Shown one piece after another: positions 35,471-45,829 of a stretch of 64,000 nt of DNA. The stretch covers positions 124,001 to 188,000 of the forward strand of contig JACKET010000010.1 in the NCBI GenBank assembly GCA_020632875.1, given 5' to 3'. The stretch is from Alphaproteobacteria bacterium (GTDB taxonomy: Bacteria; Myxococcota_A; UBA796; GCA-2862545). Every line of letters starts with the position of its first letter. The first letter of the stretch is position 1. The translations under genes were made by a program, and so were the position numbers. The notes beneath the pieces were generated by a model that was not told the origin of the DNA, searched no databases, and was given only the letters and a program-made list of their open reading frames with translations.

Positions 35471-36406
35471 ATGACACCCGTCGCCGTCGCCCTGCTCGTC
35501 GCCTGCGCCGAGCCCCCTCCCCCGCCCCCCGCGCCGGCACCGGCGCCCGAGGCCCGCACCGACGGGGCTGCCGCGCTCCCCGCAGCCGAGCAGCGCGCCT
35601 CCACCGGGCGCCGGATCGTGGCGATCGGCGATCTCCACGGCGACCGCGACGCCACGCTGGAGGTGCTCGCGCTCGCGGGAGTCGCGGATGCGCAGGGGCG
35701 CTGGATCGGCGGCGACACCGTGTTCGTGCAGACCGGTGACGTGACCGACCGCGGGCCCGACAGCAAGGGCGTGATCGACCTGATGCGCAGCCTCGCGGAG
35801 CAGGCGCCGGCCCACGGCGGCGAGGCGCACCTGCTGAACGGCAACCACGAGGTGATGAACCTCCAGGGTGACTGGCGCTACGTCAGCCCCGAGGACATCG
35901 CCGGCTTCGGAGGCCGCTCGAAGCGCGCCATCGCGTTCGGGAGGAACGGCGACTACGGGAAGTGGCTCGCCACGCTGCCCATGGTCGCGAAGGTCGACGA
36001 CACGATCTTCGTGCACGGCGGCGTCACGCCCGAGATCGCCGACCTCGGCGTCGACGGCATCAACACGACCGCGCGCGAGCACTACTTCGATCCGCCGGGG
36101 CCCGACGGCCACCCCATCAACGGCGACCGCGGGCCCACGTGGTACCGCGGCTACGTGCAGGATGCGGAAGCCGAAGCCTGCGCCGAGCTCGAGAAGGCGC
36201 TCGCCACGCTGGGCGCGAAGCGCATGGTCGTGGGCCACACGACGCGCCGCGACGGCGTGGTCGAGGCCCGGTGCGGCGGGCGGATCACGGTGATCGACAT
36301 CGGGATCAGCGCCCACTACGGCAGGCACCTCGGGGCCTGGGAATCGCTCGACGGCGACGCCCGCGCCCTGATGCCCAGCGGGCCGGTCGACCTCCCCGAT
36401 CCGTAG
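35471..36406 (+). CDS. Shewanella-like PPP phosphatase, lipoprotein
   Basis: This 311-residue protein has a short lipoprotein signal (VALLVAC, Cys12) and a Pro/Ala-rich spacer to residue 45. The phosphatase core has all metal motifs: GDLHGD, GDVTDRG, LNGNHE, FVHGGVTP and VVGHT. This order is that of the Shewanella-like group of PPP phosphatases. Its placement outside the cytoplasm is notable for a protein phosphatase. GGAGG lies 4 nt before the ATG. A hairpin follows the stop. Confidence 0.88.
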   Translation: MTPVAVALLVACAEPPPPPPAPAPAPEARTDGAAALPAAEQRASTGRRIVAIGDLHGDRDATLEVLALAGVADAQGRWIGGDTVFVQTGDVTDRGPDSKGVIDLMRSLAEQAPAHGGEAHLLNGNHEVMNLQGDWRYVSPEDIAGFGGRSKRAIAFGRNGDYGKWLATLPMVAKVDDTIFVHGGVTPEIADLGVDGINTTAREHYFDPPGPDGHPINGDRGPTWYRGYVQDAEAEACAELEKALATLGAKRMVVGHTTRRDGVVEARCGGRITVIDIGISAHYGRHLGAWESLDGDARALMPSGPVDLPDP

Positions 36407-36442
36407 CCCCGTCCAGAGTGACGTTGTGCCGGGTGGACGGGG
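36407..36442 (+). terminator. Hairpin after the phosphatase gene
   Basis: CCCCGTCCA (36407-36415) and TGGACGGGG (36434-36442) make a perfect 9-bp stem with an 18-nt loop just after the stop. There is no T run, so it is at best a factor-assisted stop or an RNA stabiliser. TAGACT at 36457-36462 is a possible -10 for the next gene. Confidence 0.45.
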
Positions 36443-36483
36443 CCAGACCGAGGGATAGACTGCCGGCCCAGCCCGGAGGCCCC

Positions 36484-39400
36484 ATGTCCCTGTCGACCGT
36501 GCAGTCCTCGTCCAAGAGCAAGATCCAGTCTTCGCTGAAGCGGTGGAAGGGCGACCTGGAGCCCGAGGAGATGGACCTCTTCAAGGCCTTCGTCGACGAG
36601 GCGGTGCCCCGCCTGCGCGGCCCCTACCTCGCCGCGCGACGCCCCCGGCAGGTGCTCGAGGATCTCGAGCGCGCGTTCCGCTTCGCGACCGAGCGCACGG
36701 TCGACGTGAAGGTCGAGATCACCGAGCGCGAGAAGGGCGTTCGGCTGTTCGGGAACATGAACGACCAGCCGTTCATCGTCGACACGATGCGCCTGTTCCT
36801 CCGCAACAGCCGCGCCGACTACCTGGGCGGGTTCAACCTCGTGCTGGCCATCACGCGGGACGCGAACGGCAAGCTCGTCGGCGTGGGCGGCGACAAGGGC
36901 ACGACCGAGAGCGTGGTGATGCTCGAAGCCGACGGCGGGCGCGTGCTGCACGACCCCGAAGCGGCGCTCGAGACGCTCCGCCAGCAGCTCACCATCGCCC
37001 GCGTCACGGTGCGCGACTTCAAGCCGATGGTGCGCACCATCGAGCGCTTCGTCGACAAGTTCGAGGCCCAGGCCGAGCACCACCCCGACGACTCCGACAC
37101 GTGCCGCGAGACGGCGGCCTTCCTGAAGTGGCTGCTCCGCGACAACTTCGTGTTCATGGGCCTCGACGCGGGCGAGCCCCTCGGCATCCAGACCCTCGCC
37201 ACGCACGCCACCGACCCGGCCGGCGACTGGCCCCAGCCGCACGCGCCGGGCACGGTCCGCGTGCGCAAGAGCCGGATCGAGTCCCCCATCCATCGCTCCG
37301 GCCGCATCGACGAGATCCTCGTCACCCTCGGGCGCGGCGACGATGCGCAGACCCTGTTCGCGCGCGGGCTCTTCACGTACCGCGCGGTCACCCAGCCCTG
37401 CCGCACCGTGCCGATCCTCCGCGGGGTGCTCGCGCACATCCTCAAGGATGCCGCCAGCGCGCCGGGCTCGTACCGCTACAAGGGCATGGCGAACGTCTTC
37501 GACAGCCTGCCGACCGAGCTGCTGTTCACCGCCAACCTCGAGGCCATCGGCTCGATGGTCGACCTCGTGTTCGAGGCGGAGCAGGCGAGCGACGTGGGCG
37601 TCACCTTCATCAAGACCAGCGAGGATGCGGCGTTCTGCCTCGTGGCGATGCCGAAGGCGCAGTACAGCGAGAACCTCTCGCGGGCCATCGAAGACATCAT
37701 CGTGCGCGGCCTGCACGCGACGTACACCGACCACGGCCTGTTCGTCGGGCGCTACGACACGGTGCTCGCCCACTGGTACCTGACCGGCGTGCGGCACGCG
37801 GGCGACGCGTCGCTCCAGAAGCTCTCCGAAGAGGTCCGCCAGCTCGCCACGCCGTGGCACGCGCGCCTCTGGGCCTCCCTCTCCGAGACGATGGACGAGC
37901 CCGAGGCCGACCGCCTCGCCGACACGTACGGCCGGGCCTTCCCGCCGTCCTACATGCGCGGCACCCCCGCCGACCGGGCCGTTCGCGACATCCTCAAGCT
38001 CGACAGCCTGTCGACGCGCCAGAACGTGCTCGCCGACCTGTTCGACACCGAGAAGGGCCTGTACCTCCGGCTGTACCAGGCGCGCGACGTGTTCCTCACC
38101 GACATCCTGCCGGTGCTCGACAACTTCGGGCTCGTGGTCCGCCAGTCCTGGGCGAACGAGGTCCGCTCCCGCGGCGGCCGCCTCTACATGGACAGCTTCG
38201 TCCTCGACCCCACCGACACGATCCCGAAGGAGATGCTCCTCGAGCGGCAGCCGCTCCTCGAGAGCGCGATCGAGGCCGTGTTCGCGGGCGCGGTCGAAGA
38301 CGACCCGCTGAACCAGCTCGTCCTCACGAGCGGCCTGAACTGGCAGGAGGTCGACCTCATCCGCGGCTACATCGAGTACAGCCGCCAGCTCACGGTGAAG
38401 CTCTCGGGCAACCGCCTCGTCGAGATCCTCCTCAAGAACCCGCAGATGTGCCACGCGCTGGTCGACTTCTTCCACGCGCGCTTCGACCCCGACATCGAGG
38501 GCGACCGCGCGTCGCTCCAGTCCCGCGCGGCCGAGCACGTCGAGAAAGAGCTCCGCTACATCCTCTCGCACGACGAAGACCTCGTGTTCTCGACGATGTA
38601 CGAGCTGCTCAAGGCCACGATCCGCACGAACTTCTACCGGACCGATCGGAAGTTCCACTACATCAGCTTCAAGCTCGACTGCAGCAAGGTCGACAGCATG
38701 GGCGTGAACCGCCCGATGTTCGAGATCTACGTCCACCACCGCGAGGTCGAGGGCGTGCACCTGCGCTTCGGCAAGGTCGCCCGTGGCGGCCTCCGCTGGT
38801 CCGACCGCGACGACTACCGCACCGAGGTGCTCGGCCTCGTCACGACCCAGCTCGTGAAGAACGTCGTCATCGTGCCGACCGGCTCGAAGGGCGGCTTCTA
38901 CCTCAAGCGTCCCAGCCCCGACGGCAAGGTCCGCCGCCAGCAGGCCGACCACCACTACAAGACGTTCATCCGCGGCCTGCTCGACCTCACCGACAACACG
39001 GTCGACGGCAAGACCGTGCCGCCGCCCCGCGTCGTCCGTCACGACCCCGACGACCCCTACCTCGTCGTCGCCGCGGACAAGGGCACCGCGCACCTGTCGG
39101 ACACCGCGAACGGGATCAGCCGCGAGTACGGCTTCTGGCTGGACGACGCCTTCGCGTCGGGCGGCTCCGTCGGGTACGACCACAAGGGCGTCGGCATCAC
39201 GGCGCGCGGCGCGTGGGTGCTCGTGCGGCGCCACTTCGCCGAGTGCGGCATCGACCCCTACCTCGAGGACTTCACCTGCGTCGGCATCGGCGACATGGGC
39301 GGCGACGTCTTCGGCAACGGCCTCATCGAGAGCAAGCACACGAAGCTGCTCGCGGCGTTCAACCACCTCCACATCTTCCTCGACCCCGACCCCGACCCCG

Positions 39401-41148
39401 CGAAGACCTGGGTCGAGCGCAAGCGCCTGTTCGACTGCGTCGGTGGGTGGGACCAGTACGACACCTCGCTCGTCTCGAAGGGCGGCGGCGTGTACGACCG
39501 GCGCGCGAAGAGCATCCCGCTGTCGCCCGAGGCCCAGGCGATGCTGGGCATCCACAGCGACGAGGCCGATCCGAACGACGTGATCAACGCCATCCTCCGG
39601 ATGGACGTCGACCTGCTGTGGAACGGCGGCATCGGCACCTACATCAAGGCGTCGACCGAGACCCACGCGCAGGCCGACGATCGCAGCAACGACGCCGTGC
39701 GCATCGACGCCACCCAGCTCCGCGCGAAGATGCTCGGCGAGGGCGGCAACCTCGGGCTCACCGCGAAGGGCCGCATCGAAGCGGGCCGCCTGGGCGTGCG
39801 CCTGAACACCGATGCCATCGACAACTCCGGCGGCGTCGACCTCTCCGACCACGAGGTCAACCTCAAGATCCTGCTCAACCTGCCGCTGTCGCGCGGCGAG
39901 CTGACGAACGAGCAGCGCAACGCGCTCCTCGAAGAGCTCACCGACGAGGTCGCCGATCTCGTGCTCGCGAACAACGACGCCCACGGCCGCCAGATCTCGC
40001 GCGACCAGATCCGGAGCCAGCAGGACATCTTCCAGTTCGGACGCGCCATCGCGTTCGTCGAGCGGAACTTCGGCGTGCGCCGCCGGCAGCTCTCGCTCCC
40101 GACCGACGCCGAGCTCGCAGAGCGCGCCGAGAAGGGCGAAGGCCTCACGCGGCCCGAGCTCGCCGTGCTCTCGGCGTGGGTGAAGATGTACGTCTACAAG
40201 GCCCTGCTCGAAGGCGATCCGAAGGCCATCCCGGGCTACGACGACCTGCTGGTCGAGTACTTCCCGAAGAAGGTGCAGGGCCGGTTCCCCGCCGACATCC
40301 GCAACCACATGCTGGCGAACGAGATCGCGATGACCATCGCGACCACGAAGATGATCGCCGACGCTGGCGCCGCGTTCTTCCCGATGGTCCTCGAGACGAC
40401 GGGCGCCAGCGTGCCCGCCATCGCGACGGCCTTCCTGAAGGCCCAGGATCTCGCGCAGACCGACACGCTCCGCTCGACCCTCGAAGAGCTGCGCACCAGC
40501 GTCAGCCTGTCCTCGCTGTACCGCAGCTGGGTCATGGTCGACGCCGGCGCGCGCGAGGTCGCGAGCTACTGGCTCTCGGCCCGCGGCCGCATCCCGACCG
40601 ACGACGAGCTCGCGAAGATGCGCGAGGCCGCCCAGCAGGTCTACGAGCTGCAGGCGAGCGAGGTCGCGGCGCGCAACGAGCACCTGCTCCGCCAGCTCGA
40701 GGCCGACGACATCCCCGAGCACGTCGGGTCGCTCATCCTCAAGGCGCAGTACCTGAACATCGCGCTGATGATCTGGGCCGAGTCGTACCGGATGAACGTC
40801 GACTTCCCGCGGATGGTCGTGCAGCACCTCTCGGTCGCCCGGGCGAGCCGCCTGCAGCAGCTCCTCGAAGACCTGGGGTCGCGGCCCGCCACGGGCCGAT
40901 GGGACCCGATCGCGCTGCGGATCCTGAACCACCGGTTCCACCAGCTGCTCCGTCAGCTCGTGCAGGTCACGCCGATGCACGACGAGAACGACAGCGTCGA
41001 CGACCTCGTGCCGCGGCTCGAGCAGGGCTTCCTCGCCGACGTGCGCGGCCAGGTCGACGAGATGCTCGACGGCGAGGCGCCGAGCGTCGCCACGCTGCTC
41101 GTGATGGAAGAGCGGATCGCAGGCGCGATCTCGCGCCTCACCGCATAG
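36484..41148 (+). CDS. NAD-specific glutamate dehydrogenase, 180-kDa class
   Basis: This 1554-residue enzyme turns glutamate to 2-oxoglutarate plus ammonia with NAD+. It has a long N-terminal regulatory region with ACT-like parts (to about residue 680) and the catalytic core after that: LRFGKVARGGLRWSDRDDYRTE, VPTGSKGGFYLKR with the substrate Lys, and the NAD fold with FTCVGIGDMGGDVFGNGLI and IGTYIKAS. A helical tail ends at 1554. Length matches the family (about 1500-1650). It usually acts in amino acid breakdown and is allosterically controlled. GGAGG precedes the ATG; it is transcribed alone. Confidence 0.97.
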   Translation: MSLSTVQSSSKSKIQSSLKRWKGDLEPEEMDLFKAFVDEAVPRLRGPYLAARRPRQVLEDLERAFRFATERTVDVKVEITEREKGVRLFGNMNDQPFIVDTMRLFLRNSRADYLGGFNLVLAITRDANGKLVGVGGDKGTTESVVMLEADGGRVLHDPEAALETLRQQLTIARVTVRDFKPMVRTIERFVDKFEAQAEHHPDDSDTCRETAAFLKWLLRDNFVFMGLDAGEPLGIQTLATHATDPAGDWPQPHAPGTVRVRKSRIESPIHRSGRIDEILVTLGRGDDAQTLFARGLFTYRAVTQPCRTVPILRGVLAHILKDAASAPGSYRYKGMANVFDSLPTELLFTANLEAIGSMVDLVFEAEQASDVGVTFIKTSEDAAFCLVAMPKAQYSENLSRAIEDIIVRGLHATYTDHGLFVGRYDTVLAHWYLTGVRHAGDASLQKLSEEVRQLATPWHARLWASLSETMDEPEADRLADTYGRAFPPSYMRGTPADRAVRDILKLDSLSTRQNVLADLFDTEKGLYLRLYQARDVFLTDILPVLDNFGLVVRQSWANEVRSRGGRLYMDSFVLDPTDTIPKEMLLERQPLLESAIEAVFAGAVEDDPLNQLVLTSGLNWQEVDLIRGYIEYSRQLTVKLSGNRLVEILLKNPQMCHALVDFFHARFDPDIEGDRASLQSRAAEHVEKELRYILSHDEDLVFSTMYELLKATIRTNFYRTDRKFHYISFKLDCSKVDSMGVNRPMFEIYVHHREVEGVHLRFGKVARGGLRWSDRDDYRTEVLGLVTTQLVKNVVIVPTGSKGGFYLKRPSPDGKVRRQQADHHYKTFIRGLLDLTDNTVDGKTVPPPRVVRHDPDDPYLVVAADKGTAHLSDTANGISREYGFWLDDAFASGGSVGYDHKGVGITARGAWVLVRRHFAECGIDPYLEDFTCVGIGDMGGDVFGNGLIESKHTKLLAAFNHLHIFLDPDPDPAKTWVERKRLFDCVGGWDQYDTSLVSKGGGVYDRRAKSIPLSPEAQAMLGIHSDEADPNDVINAILRMDVDLLWNGGIGTYIKASTETHAQADDRSNDAVRIDATQLRAKMLGEGGNLGLTAKGRIEAGRLGVRLNTDAIDNSGGVDLSDHEVNLKILLNLPLSRGELTNEQRNALLEELTDEVADLVLANNDAHGRQISRDQIRSQQDIFQFGRAIAFVERNFGVRRRQLSLPTDAELAERAEKGEGLTRPELAVLSAWVKMYVYKALLEGDPKAIPGYDDLLVEYFPKKVQGRFPADIRNHMLANEIAMTIATTKMIADAGAAFFPMVLETTGASVPAIATAFLKAQDLAQTDTLRSTLEELRTSVSLSSLYRSWVMVDAGAREVASYWLSARGRIPTDDELAKMREAAQQVYELQASEVAARNEHLLRQLEADDIPEHVGSLILKAQYLNIALMIWAESYRMNVDFPRMVVQHLSVARASRLQQLLEDLGSRPATGRWDPIALRILNHRFHQLLRQLVQVTPMHDENDSVDDLVPRLEQGFLADVRGQVDEMLDGEAPSVATLLVMEERIAGAISRLTA

Positions 41149-41244
41149 GCGGCTCCAGGTCCGAAACCGGCCTGACAGTCGGGGGATCGCACGGTTACAG
41201 TCGTCCGTCGCTCCGCGCCCGTGCGCGGAGGTCGGAGGATCTCC

Positions 41245-44157
41245 ATGCGCGCGCTCGCCCTGCTCCTGCTGCTCCCGCTGGCCACGTTCGGATGCAAGAA
41301 GTCCGATCAGCCGTCCGAGGCAGAAGCCGACGCCGACACCGACGCGGATGCCGACTCCGACACCGATGCGGATACCGACACCGACTCCGACGCCGACACC
41401 GACTCCGGTGACTCGGGCGGCGGCGGCTCGGGCGGCTCCGGCGGGTCGGGCGGCGGCGGCTCGGGCGGCTCCGGAGGGGGCACCGGCGGGCTGAACTGCG
41501 TCGACGACAACCTCGAAGACAACGACTCGCCGGCCAACCCGACCACGGGCGTGACCAACGCGTCGGGTCTCGAGTCCATCGACAACGACGACGACTGGTT
41601 CGAGATCGACGTTCCGGCCGGCGCGATCGTCGAGGTCGAGATCTTCTTCATCGACGCGCAGGGCGACATCGACCTGCGCCTCGAAGATGCCGGCGGCGGC
41701 TTCCTCGCCAGCTCGACCTCCGTCTCCGACGGCGAGTTCGTCACCTTCACGAACAACACGGGCGCGGCGACCACCTGGTACGCGAACGTCTACATGTTCA
41801 CGAACAACGGCTGCAACACGTACGACATCGAGATCCGGGTCGGCACGCTGGGGCCCGAGATCTGCGACGACCTGTTCGACAACGACGAAGACGGCGGCGC
41901 CGACTGCGACGACTACGAGTGCCTCGGCGAGCCCGCGTGCCTCCAGGCGTGTCCGAACGAAGACAGCTACGAGACCAACGACGATCTCGGCGACGCGACC
42001 ACGGGCTTCACGTCCGACACCGACCTCATGGTGCACCCGCAGAACGAAGACTGGTTCGAGATCGTGGTCGACCACGACGAGCTCGCCACCGTCACGCTGT
42101 CCCACGACCCCACGCTCGGCCGGGTCGACGCCTTCCTCGTCGACGCCACGGGCGCCACGCTCGACAGCGACACCTCGTCCGACCCCGACAAGATCGTCCA
42201 GGCCGTGAATACGTCCGGCGCGACGCAGACATGGTACGCCCGCGTCCACGCGGCCGGCTCGTGCAACAACTACGATCTCGCCCTCTCCGCCGGCCCGATC
42301 CCCGACGAAGACTGCGGCGACACGTTCGACAACGACCTCGACGGGTTCGTCGACTGCGACGACTACGACTGCCTCACCGACCCCGGGTGCACCAACTCGT
42401 GCCCGCCCGAAGACGCGTTCGAAGACAACGACAACATCGCCCAGGCCGCCACCGGCGCGTCGAACGAGACCGGTCTGATGGTGCACCGCCAGGACGAGGA
42501 CTTCTTCGAGCTCGTCGTGGGCGCCGGCGAGATCGGTCGGGTCGACCTCACCTTCGTCCATGCCGACGGCGACATCGACCTCCAGCTGCTCGATGTCGAC
42601 GGCAACGTGGTCGACGCCAGCGGGTCGACCAGCAACGCCGAGAGCGTGCTCGTCGTGAACGACGGCCCGAACACCGAGACGTTCTACGCCCGCGTGTTCG
42701 TGTGGAGCGGCAGCGCGAGCGACTGCAACACCTACGCGATGAACCTGTACACCGGCCCCATCCCCGACGAAGACTGCGCCGACGGCATCGACAACGACCT
42801 CGACGCGCTGTCCGACTGCAACGACTACGACTGCATCGACGACGCGGCGTGCATCGCGATCTGCGGCGCCGGCGAAGACGCCTCCGAAGACAACGACGAC
42901 CTCGCGACGGCCGCGCCCATCGGCGCCGGTCCGTACACCATCCACGCCCTCGACGACGACTGGTTCGTGGTCGACGTGCCCGACGGCGAGCAGGTCATCA
43001 TCGACATGACCCACGACCACCTGGTCGCGGTGCTCGACATCCGGCTCTACGACGCAGCCGGCGTGCAGGTCGACTCCGACCTCTCGTCCGCCTCCGACAC
43101 GAAGCAGGTGTCGACGGTGAACAGCACCGGCACGGCGACCCAGTACTTCCTCGAGGTCACGCACTGGAACGGCCAGCCGTGCAACACCTACACGCTCGCG
43201 ACCAGCGTGGCGCCCGTGCCCGACGAGGCCTGTGACGACACCACCGACAACGACCTCGACACGTACGCCGACTGCGACGACTACGACTGCCTCGGCGACG
43301 CGGCCTGCGTGGGCGTGTGCCCCGACGAAGACGTGTACGGCGGCATCAACGCCGATCCGGCCATCGCGCTGCCGCTCGCCAGCGCCACGGGCCTGTCGAC
43401 GCACGTGCAGCGGCCCGACTGGTTCCGGATCACGGTGGGCTCCGACGAGCTCGCCACGGTCGACGTGACGTTCACCCATGCCGACGGCAACCTGAAGCTC
43501 GAGATCTACGACGAAGACCTGGTGCTGCTCCAGACCGTCGACACCGCGACCGACGACGAGTCGGCGCTGGTCCTGAACGAGACCCCGGCCTCCGCCGACT
43601 ACTTCGTGAAGGTCAGCACCTCGGGTGCCGCGACGATCTGCAACAGCTTCGACTTCGCGTACACGAGCGGCCCGCTGCCCGACGAGGTGTGCGACGACAC
43701 CGTCGACAACGACCTCGACACGTTCACCGACTGCGCCGACTACGAGTGCGGCACGACCTTCGCGGCCTGCAACTGCCCCACCGAAGACCTGTACGAGCCG
43801 AACGACACGCCGCCCACCGCGACGCCCGGGCTCTTCGCCGAGACCGGCCTCGCCGTGTTCCGGCAGCGGTCCGACTTCTTCGCGTACACCGTGCCGGCCG
43901 GCAGCACGATCGACATCACCGTCACGCTGGTGAACGCCGATGGCGACATCGACTTCTACCTGCGCGACGACCTCGGCACGGGCATCGACTTCGGCGACTA
44001 CCTGATCCGCGCCTTCACCAGCGGCAACATCGAGACCGGCACGTGGACGAACACGGGCACCGACCCCGTCGACGTGGTCCTCGAGACGCGCCTGTGGGCC
44101 GGCAACCTCACGTCGCACTGCAACGACTACGATCTCGCCGTGACCATCACGCCCTGA
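41245..44157 (+). CDS. Six-PPC-domain lipoprotein with DND/Cys linkers
   Basis: This 970-residue protein has a lipoprotein signal (Cys17). A spacer of Asp/Thr/Ser/Ala repeats (about 25-60) and Gly/Ser-rich repeats leads to six PPC-type beta-sandwich domains (about residues 95-210 and then every 145-155). Five linkers of the type CDDxxDNDxDxxxDCDDYxC separate them; their Asp spacing suggests calcium sites held by disulfides. PPC domains occur in secreted peptidases and adhesins, but no enzyme is attached here, so a surface structural or binding role is likely. The last stop overlaps the phosphatase gene start (TGATG). Confidence 0.85.
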   Translation: MRALALLLLLPLATFGCKKSDQPSEAEADADTDADADSDTDADTDTDSDADTDSGDSGGGGSGGSGGSGGGGSGGSGGGTGGLNCVDDNLEDNDSPANPTTGVTNASGLESIDNDDDWFEIDVPAGAIVEVEIFFIDAQGDIDLRLEDAGGGFLASSTSVSDGEFVTFTNNTGAATTWYANVYMFTNNGCNTYDIEIRVGTLGPEICDDLFDNDEDGGADCDDYECLGEPACLQACPNEDSYETNDDLGDATTGFTSDTDLMVHPQNEDWFEIVVDHDELATVTLSHDPTLGRVDAFLVDATGATLDSDTSSDPDKIVQAVNTSGATQTWYARVHAAGSCNNYDLALSAGPIPDEDCGDTFDNDLDGFVDCDDYDCLTDPGCTNSCPPEDAFEDNDNIAQAATGASNETGLMVHRQDEDFFELVVGAGEIGRVDLTFVHADGDIDLQLLDVDGNVVDASGSTSNAESVLVVNDGPNTETFYARVFVWSGSASDCNTYAMNLYTGPIPDEDCADGIDNDLDALSDCNDYDCIDDAACIAICGAGEDASEDNDDLATAAPIGAGPYTIHALDDDWFVVDVPDGEQVIIDMTHDHLVAVLDIRLYDAAGVQVDSDLSSASDTKQVSTVNSTGTATQYFLEVTHWNGQPCNTYTLATSVAPVPDEACDDTTDNDLDTYADCDDYDCLGDAACVGVCPDEDVYGGINADPAIALPLASATGLSTHVQRPDWFRITVGSDELATVDVTFTHADGNLKLEIYDEDLVLLQTVDTATDDESALVLNETPASADYFVKVSTSGAATICNSFDFAYTSGPLPDEVCDDTVDNDLDTFTDCADYECGTTFAACNCPTEDLYEPNDTPPTATPGLFAETGLAVFRQRSDFFAYTVPAGSTIDITVTLVNADGDIDFYLRDDLGTGIDFGDYLIRAFTSGNIETGTWTNTGTDPVDVVLETRLWAGNLTSHCNDYDLAVTITP

Positions 44158-44717
44158 TGCCCCGCTGGACCTTCCTCCGTCACGGCGAGTCCGTGGCGAA
44201 CGCCGAGGGTTGGCTCGCGGGGCACACCGACGCCCCGCTCACGGCGAAGGGCGAGGCCCAGGCCATCGCCCAGCGCGACGTGCTGAAGGACGTGCCGTTC
44301 ACCCGGGTGCTCGTGTCCGACCTGCAGCGCGCACGCCGCACGCTCGCGCTCGCACTGCCCGACTGGAGCGGGCCCGTCGTGGTGTCCGACCGCCTGCGCG
44401 AGCGCACGATCGGCGACTGGGACGGCATGACCGCCGATGCGCTCCGCGCGCTCGGGGGTTTCGACGTGCTGGTGACGTGGGACGGGCGCCCGCCGAACGG
44501 CGAGAGCCACGCCGACCTCGCGCGCCGGGTCATCGCCGAGCTCGACCGGCTCGACGCCGACGAAGACACCCTGGTCGTCTGTCACGGCGCCCTGATGCGC
44601 GCGGTGCTCGGCGTGCTCGACGACCGGCCGAAGGAGGCCATCGGTCTCCTGCGCTACCCCAACTGCGCCCTGCAGACCCGGCAGGTCGAGCGCGGCGGGT
44701 GGGCGCGGTTCCTGTGA
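44157..44717 (+). CDS. Histidine phosphatase (phosphoglycerate mutase-like)
   Basis: This 186-residue protein has the catalytic FLRHGESVANAEG near the N-terminus, the SDLQRARRT arginine block, and the second catalytic His in VVCHGALMRAVL. The class includes cofactor-dependent phosphoglycerate mutases and many small-molecule phosphatases such as alpha-ribazole phosphatase; at this size a phosphatase is more likely. The substrate cannot be told. It is coupled by one-base overlap to the PPC protein gene. Confidence 0.88.
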   Translation: MPRWTFLRHGESVANAEGWLAGHTDAPLTAKGEAQAIAQRDVLKDVPFTRVLVSDLQRARRTLALALPDWSGPVVVSDRLRERTIGDWDGMTADALRALGGFDVLVTWDGRPPNGESHADLARRVIAELDRLDADEDTLVVCHGALMRAVLGVLDDRPKEAIGLLRYPNCALQTRQVERGGWARFL

Positions 44718-44861
44718 CGCTCGGCAGAGCGGTCCTCCGTTCGTCCCGTTCCAGCCGGTCTTCTCGCGACACCTGCCACTGACCTGTGAGACCCCTGACG
44801 GTAGGGCGACATCGGTCCGTGAGCAGATTCTGGTGACATGGAAACATCCCGGGGAGGTTCC

Positions 44862-45275
44862 ATGGCACGCATCCTGATGATCGAAGACGAGGCGCTCATC
44901 GCCCTCGCGCTCGAGCATGCGCTCACCGAGCGGGGCCACGAGATCGTCGGGGTGGTGCCCTCCGCGATCGGGGCGGTCACGCTGGCGGGGGCCGCGGACT
45001 GCGACGTCGTGCTCGCCGACGTGAACCTCGGCGCCGGGCCGGACGGCCTGTGGGCCGCGGAGGAGATCCGCCGCCACCACGACCTGCCCTTCGTGTTCCA
45101 CACGGCGTGCCGCACGGCCGACGTGAAGCAGCGCGCGGCGGCGATCGGGTGCCCGATCGTGCTGAAGAAGGGCACCGACGTCACGCTGCTCGACCTCGTG
45201 CTCCGCGCCGTCGCGCACCCGCGGTCTCCCGCCGTCCCCGTGGCCGTCGAAGCGCGGGAGCGCCTCGCCGGCTGA
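44862..45275 (+). CDS. Single-domain response regulator
   Basis: This 137-residue protein is a lone receiver domain. It has MIEDEALIALALEHAL with the acidic pair, the phospho-accepting Asp in VVLADVNLG, FHTACRTAD with the conserved Thr and the Lys in VLKKG. No output domain is attached, so it likely works by protein binding or in a phosphorelay; its closest general type is the VieA/PdtaR-like receivers. GGGGAGG is 6 nt before the ATG. No kinase lies next to it. Confidence 0.88.
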   Translation: MARILMIEDEALIALALEHALTERGHEIVGVVPSAIGAVTLAGAADCDVVLADVNLGAGPDGLWAAEEIRRHHDLPFVFHTACRTADVKQRAAAIGCPIVLKKGTDVTLLDLVLRAVAHPRSPAVPVAVEARERLAG

Positions 45276-45325
45276 CCGCCCGGGCCGGCCACGCGTTACG
45301 GGACCGCCCCGTCCCGAGCGTGCCG

Positions 45326-45829
45326 ATGTCCACCGATCTCCCTGCCTCCATCCCGTGCGCCGACACGCGATGCGAGATGACCTTCATCATCATGCCGCAG
45401 CACCTCAACGCGCTCGACAGCGTGTTCGGTGGCCAGGTCATGGCCTGGATCGACGTGTGCGCTGGCGTCTCCGCGCAGCGGTTCGCCCGCGGCATCGTCG
45501 TGACGGCCTCGATGGACCAGGTGTCCTTCCAGGCGCCCATCCGGAAGGGCCAGGTGGCGGTGCTGCAGTCCCAGGTGAACTGGGCCGGCACCACGTCGAT
45601 GGAGGTCGGCGTTCGCGTCGAGGCCGAAGACATCACGACCGGCGAGCGGGTGCACACGAGCACCGCGTACCTCACGATGGTCGCGCTCGACGACGCGTTC
45701 CGGCCGCGGCGCGTGCCGAGCCTGGTGCCGCAGACCCCGCTCGAGCAGCGGCGCTTCGAAGACGCCGAGCACCGCCGCCAGGTGCGGCTCGCGATGCGCC
45801 AGCGCGAGAAGGACCGGGAGACGCCATGA
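45326..45829 (+). CDS. Acyl-CoA thioesterase, hotdog fold (YciA/BFIT type)
   Basis: This 167-residue protein has the acyl-CoA hydrolase block NALDSVFGGQVMAWIDVCAGVSAQRFA and TASMDQVSFQAPIRKGQVAVL. These fit the cytosolic thioesterase group (YciA and relatives), which free fatty acids from CoA. The Asp and the F-G-G loop typical for the active site are present. It is the first gene of the thioesterase-maf-yggS set, with ATGA overlap to maf. Confidence 0.9.
   Translation: MSTDLPASIPCADTRCEMTFIIMPQHLNALDSVFGGQVMAWIDVCAGVSAQRFARGIVVTASMDQVSFQAPIRKGQVAVLQSQVNWAGTTSMEVGVRVEAEDITTGERVHTSTAYLTMVALDDAFRPRRVPSLVPQTPLEQRRFEDAEHRRQVRLAMRQREKDRETP

Noticed and set aside
36316..44118. Open frame of about 2600 codons on the minus strand
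   Set aside because: It lies entirely opposite the NAD-GDH and PPC genes and reads as Val/Arg/Glu-rich sequence without domains. Such antisense frames are expected in GC-rich coding DNA.
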